64,000 nt of DNA. It comes from Salipiger pentaromativorans. Its GTDB lineage: Bacteria > Pseudomonadota > Alphaproteobacteria > Rhodobacterales > Rhodobacteraceae. The stretch covers positions 150,833 to 214,832 of the forward strand of contig NZ_JAMDHK010000005.1 in assembly GCF_024721115.1 (NCBI RefSeq), written 5' to 3'. Position 1 is the first letter of the stretch. Every line of letters starts with the position of its first letter. The notes beneath the pieces are model-generated. The model worked only from the letters and a program-made list of their open reading frames with translations, did not search any database and was not told the DNA's origin. A program made the translations under genes and the position numbers. Positions 61,754 through 64,000 of this stretch are shown in pieces.

Positions 61754-64000
61754 ATGACGATCTATGCGGTAACGACATCGAACTGGAACGACCCAGACTT
61801 CTGGAACGGGCTCAGCGAATCCTCCGAGGGGCACACACTCGACTTCTCGGCCCTTCCAGCGAATTTCACGGTCAATTTCGACGAGGATTTCGCCTATCTG
61901 CAAATGTCGGACGGGGTCACGAGCTTCATCGTGGGCGACAGCTCGACCAGCCTCGGCGCAGACGCCTATCTCGGCAGCCCGACCGATCACAGCTTCTTCG
62001 AGGTCCTCACCGGAACCCAGGGCGACGATACGCTCGACGGCGGCGCCCGGGATGACACGATCGACGGCGAAGCGGGCGCCGACCAGCTTCTCGGCGATGG
62101 CGGCAACGACAGCATCACCGGCGGCACCGGCAACGACTCGGTCTTTGCGGGTGCGGGCGCCGATACCGTCGAGGGCGGCGAAGGCGATGATGTCATCTAT
62201 GGCAACGAGGATGGCGACAGCCTGACCGGCGGCACCGGGAACGACTCGATCTACGGCGAATACGGCAACGATTACGTCAGCGGCGGCGCGGGCGACGACC
62301 ATCTCGAAGGCAACGAGGGCGACGACACGCTGATCGGCGGCGACGGCAATGACTGGATGCGCGGCTCTTACGCCAACGATGCGCTTTATGGCGGTGCTGG
62401 CGACGATTACCTCTGGGGCGGCTACGGCGACGACACGTTCCATATCGAAAACGGGTTCGGCAATGACACTGTCGATGCCGAGGATGTCGATGAGGTCAAT
62501 GGCGACCTGCTCGACCTCTCGGCGGTGACCGACGGGCTGCGCATCGACATGCGCTCGGGCAATCCGCAGTCCGGCACCGTGACCGACGGCACCTACACGC
62601 TTGAATACGACGCCATCAACAACATCCTGCTCGGCGCAGGCGATGACACGATCATGCTGGCCGATCTCGGCGGGCTCGACACGGTCGCGGGCTTCACCGC
62701 ACCGACGCTCGAGAACGATGGCAGCTATTCCGGCCACGACATGCTCGACGTTTCCGAGCTGACCGACTGGTACGGCAACCCGGTCGATACCGCCGATGTC
62801 ACCGTCACCGACAGCAACGGGGACGGCACCGGCGACGCGATCCTCCATTTCCCCTGGGGCGAGGCGATCACCCTGACCGGCGTCAGCGTCTCGGATGTGC
62901 AAAGCCCGGCCCAGCTTGCCGCCATGGGCATTCCGCTCGCAGCGGACAGCACCACCGATCCCGGAACGACCGATCCGGGCACCACCGACCCCGATCCCGT
63001 CGATCCGAACCCGGTCGATCCCAACCCCACCGATCCCGGCACAGGCGACCCCGGCCCGACCGATCCGGGCACCACGGACCCCGGCACAGACACCGGCCTG
63101 CCGCAGATCGACGGCGCCTTTGAATTCGAGGCCACCGTCCGCTTCGACAATATCGGCGCCGGCGGCAGCCAGCGCGTCTTCGAATTCGGCGGCGATGGCG
63201 AAGACCGCATTTCCTTCGGACAGCTCGGCCCCAGCAGCGCCGTCTATTTCGAGATCGTGCAGGGCGGCGCCACCTCCTACATCGTCGCCGAGGACGCGCT
63301 TGTCGATGGCGAGACCGCCACATGGACCGTCGGTGTCGATGAGACCGGCTTCATGTATATCGAGAAGGACGGCGTGCAGATCGCCGAGGGCGACGGCATG
63401 GTCCCCGCCGACACGCTGCGCGACTCGAACCTGATCGGCGAGTCCAGCCTTGCGGATGTCAGCCCCCTTCAGGGGGAGATCATCGATGTCAGCATCACCC
63501 AGGGCGATAGCGTCTGGACCGAGGACGGCACCACGACCGTCGATCCCGGCACCACCGATCCCGGCACAGGCGACCCCGGCCCAACCGATCCGGGCACCAC
63601 GAACCCCGGCACAGACACCGGCCTGCCGCAGATCGACGGCGCCTTCGAGTTCGAGGCCACCGTCCGCTTCGACAATATCGGCGCCGGGGGCAGCCAGCGT
63701 GTCTTCGAATTCGGTGGCGATGGCGAAGACCGCATTTCCTTCGGACAGCTCGGCCCCAGCAGCGCCGTCTATTTCGAGATCGTGCAGGGCGGTGCCACCT
63801 CCTACATCGTCGCCGAGGACGCGCTCGTCGATGGCGAGACCGCCACATGGACCGTCGGTGTCGATGAGACCGGCTTCATGTATATCGAGAAGGACGGCGT
63901 ACAGGTCGCAGAGGGCGACGGCATGGTCCCCGCCGACACGCTGCGCGACTCGAACCTGATCGGCGAGTCCAGCCTTGCGGATGTCAGCCCCCTTCAGGGG
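61754..64000 (+). CDS. RTX-type calcium-binding secreted protein, 3' end beyond window
   Basis: An uninterrupted frame of 749 codons runs from ATG 61754 to the window end; the stop lies outside. The N-terminus (MTIYAVTTSNWNDPDFWNGL) resembles that of other Rhodobacteraceae RTX proteins. Residues about 87-230 hold many GGxGxDxLx-type nonapeptides (GGNDSITGGTGNDS, GGAGDDHLEGNEGDD, GGAGDDYLWGGYGDD). A Pro/Thr/Asp-rich linker (about 408-445) leads to two near-identical domains beginning GLPQIDGAFEFEATVRFDNI, at a 175-residue spacing. Type I secretion is the usual route; its C-terminal signal and transporter are not in view. A surface or extracellular role such as adhesion is likely (inference). 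Confidence 0.9.
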   Translation, partial: MTIYAVTTSNWNDPDFWNGLSESSEGHTLDFSALPANFTVNFDEDFAYLQMSDGVTSFIVGDSSTSLGADAYLGSPTDHSFFEVLTGTQGDDTLDGGARDDTIDGEAGADQLLGDGGNDSITGGTGNDSVFAGAGADTVEGGEGDDVIYGNEDGDSLTGGTGNDSIYGEYGNDYVSGGAGDDHLEGNEGDDTLIGGDGNDWMRGSYANDALYGGAGDDYLWGGYGDDTFHIENGFGNDTVDAEDVDEVNGDLLDLSAVTDGLRIDMRSGNPQSGTVTDGTYTLEYDAINNILLGAGDDTIMLADLGGLDTVAGFTAPTLENDGSYSGHDMLDVSELTDWYGNPVDTADVTVTDSNGDGTGDAILHFPWGEAITLTGVSVSDVQSPAQLAAMGIPLAADSTTDPGTTDPGTTDPDPVDPNPVDPNPTDPGTGDPGPTDPGTTDPGTDTGLPQIDGAFEFEATVRFDNIGAGGSQRVFEFGGDGEDRISFGQLGPSSAVYFEIVQGGATSYIVAEDALVDGETATWTVGVDETGFMYIEKDGVQIAEGDGMVPADTLRDSNLIGESSLADVSPLQGEIIDVSITQGDSVWTEDGTTTVDPGTTDPGTGDPGPTDPGTTNPGTDTGLPQIDGAFEFEATVRFDNIGAGGSQRVFEFGGDGEDRISFGQLGPSSAVYFEIVQGGATSYIVAEDALVDGETATWTVGVDETGFMYIEKDGVQVAEGDGMVPADTLRDSNLIGESSLADVSPLQG
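62014..62440 (+). repeat. tandem RTX nonapeptide repeats
   Basis: At least twelve imperfect units of GGxGxDxLx type are encoded here, a known parallel beta-roll that folds on calcium binding. A few units vary (GGARDDTID, GNEDGDSLT), and the ones near 62360 lose the pattern (GSYANDALYG). Confidence 0.9.
63031..63475 (+). repeat. 525-base tandem repeat, unit 1 of the RTX protein
   Basis: Unit 1 comprises a Pro/Thr linker and the domain GLPQIDGAFEFEATVRFDNI onward. It recurs 525 bases later at 63556. By hand count the two differ at about a dozen of 445 bases; most changes are synonymous, with only D/N in the linker and I/V near the end changing residues. Confidence 0.9.
63556..64000 (+). repeat. 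525-base tandem repeat, unit 2 of the RTX protein, cut by window end
   Basis: This is the second copy of the repeated domain, still open at the window edge. The linker between the units adds GTTTVDPGTTD, and the pattern suggests further copies beyond the window. Confidence 0.9.

Noticed and set aside
62895..63959. Two repeated open frames (62895-63434 and 63450-63959) over the RTX repeats
   Set aside because: They are out-of-phase copies produced by the 525-base tandem repeat. The real frame (from 61754) is continuous through both.

Overview
This window reads as ordinary high-GC chromosome of an alphaproteobacterium in the Rhodobacteraceae (roseobacter/Rhodobacter group). The gene families point there: RpoZ-Rsh-DUF2062 next to FolK, an IalB-family protein, a DUF2125 protein, three peptide deformylase paralogues in a row, an AtoDA CoA-transferase, and an RTX protein with the N-terminal form seen in this family. 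The genus cannot be fixed from the sequence alone. Genes are dense, often overlap by 1-8 bases, and run in short operons on both strands. I saw no rRNA, tRNA, CRISPR array, insertion sequence, integrase or phage gene.

Region by region. 1-8850 holds leuB, leuD and leuC (leucine synthesis, minus strand), interrupted by a LysR regulator with a divergent NAD(P)-binding oxidoreductase, a membrane protein, an EEP-fold hydrolase and the plus-strand atoD-atoA CoA-transferase. 9203-11864 holds an MscS channel and a thiolase. 11901-19886 is a translationally coupled envelope operon: alpha-2-macroglobulin (YfhM type), putative glycolipid-binding protein, PBP1C. 20023-25813 holds a hybrid histidine kinase, yaaA, recQ and yggT. 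25942-31147 holds a thioesterase, an Atg22-like transporter, mepA, a phytase-like esterase, a queuosine-precursor transporter, a compact intergenic RNA-like element and arfB. 31263-37091 holds ialB, an asparaginase, serB and a MotA/MotB-like pair. 37146-44364 holds chaC, a DUF2125 protein, an M20 amidohydrolase, panC-panB, an orphan peptide-type binding protein and an EamA transporter. 44415-48320 is the DUF2062-rsh-rpoZ-folK block. 48456-54313 holds an NYN-domain protein, a VTT membrane protein, cytochrome c, and a run from ispH through rnhA to a TRIC-like channel. 54372-61587 holds a MalY/PatB aminotransferase, three deformylase paralogues and an RND efflux pair. 61754 to the right edge is a secreted RTX-type protein that leaves the window still open.

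Points that stand out: (i) the element at about 30465-30707 between the queuosine-precursor transporter and arfB, with a 17-base match to the complement of the 16S rRNA 3' end, a GTG mini-ORF, a downstream anti-SD segment and a strong terminator; (ii) the third deformylase, with its metal-ligand Cys and catalytic Glu replaced by Ser and Gln; (iii) a dispersed palindrome family (six good copies and one decayed) that supplies the stop codons of two convergent genes; (iv) the RTX protein, with a 525-base tandem period and about 97% identity between repeats; (v) a histidine kinase whose first receiver lacks its phosphoacceptor Asp; (vi) a stand-alone proton-channel/peptidoglycan-anchor pair resembling ZorAB cores; (vii) a Leu-rich mini-ORF and hairpin before leuC.

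Numbers given here are hand counts from the sequence. Family assignments rest on remembered motifs and were not checked by database search.
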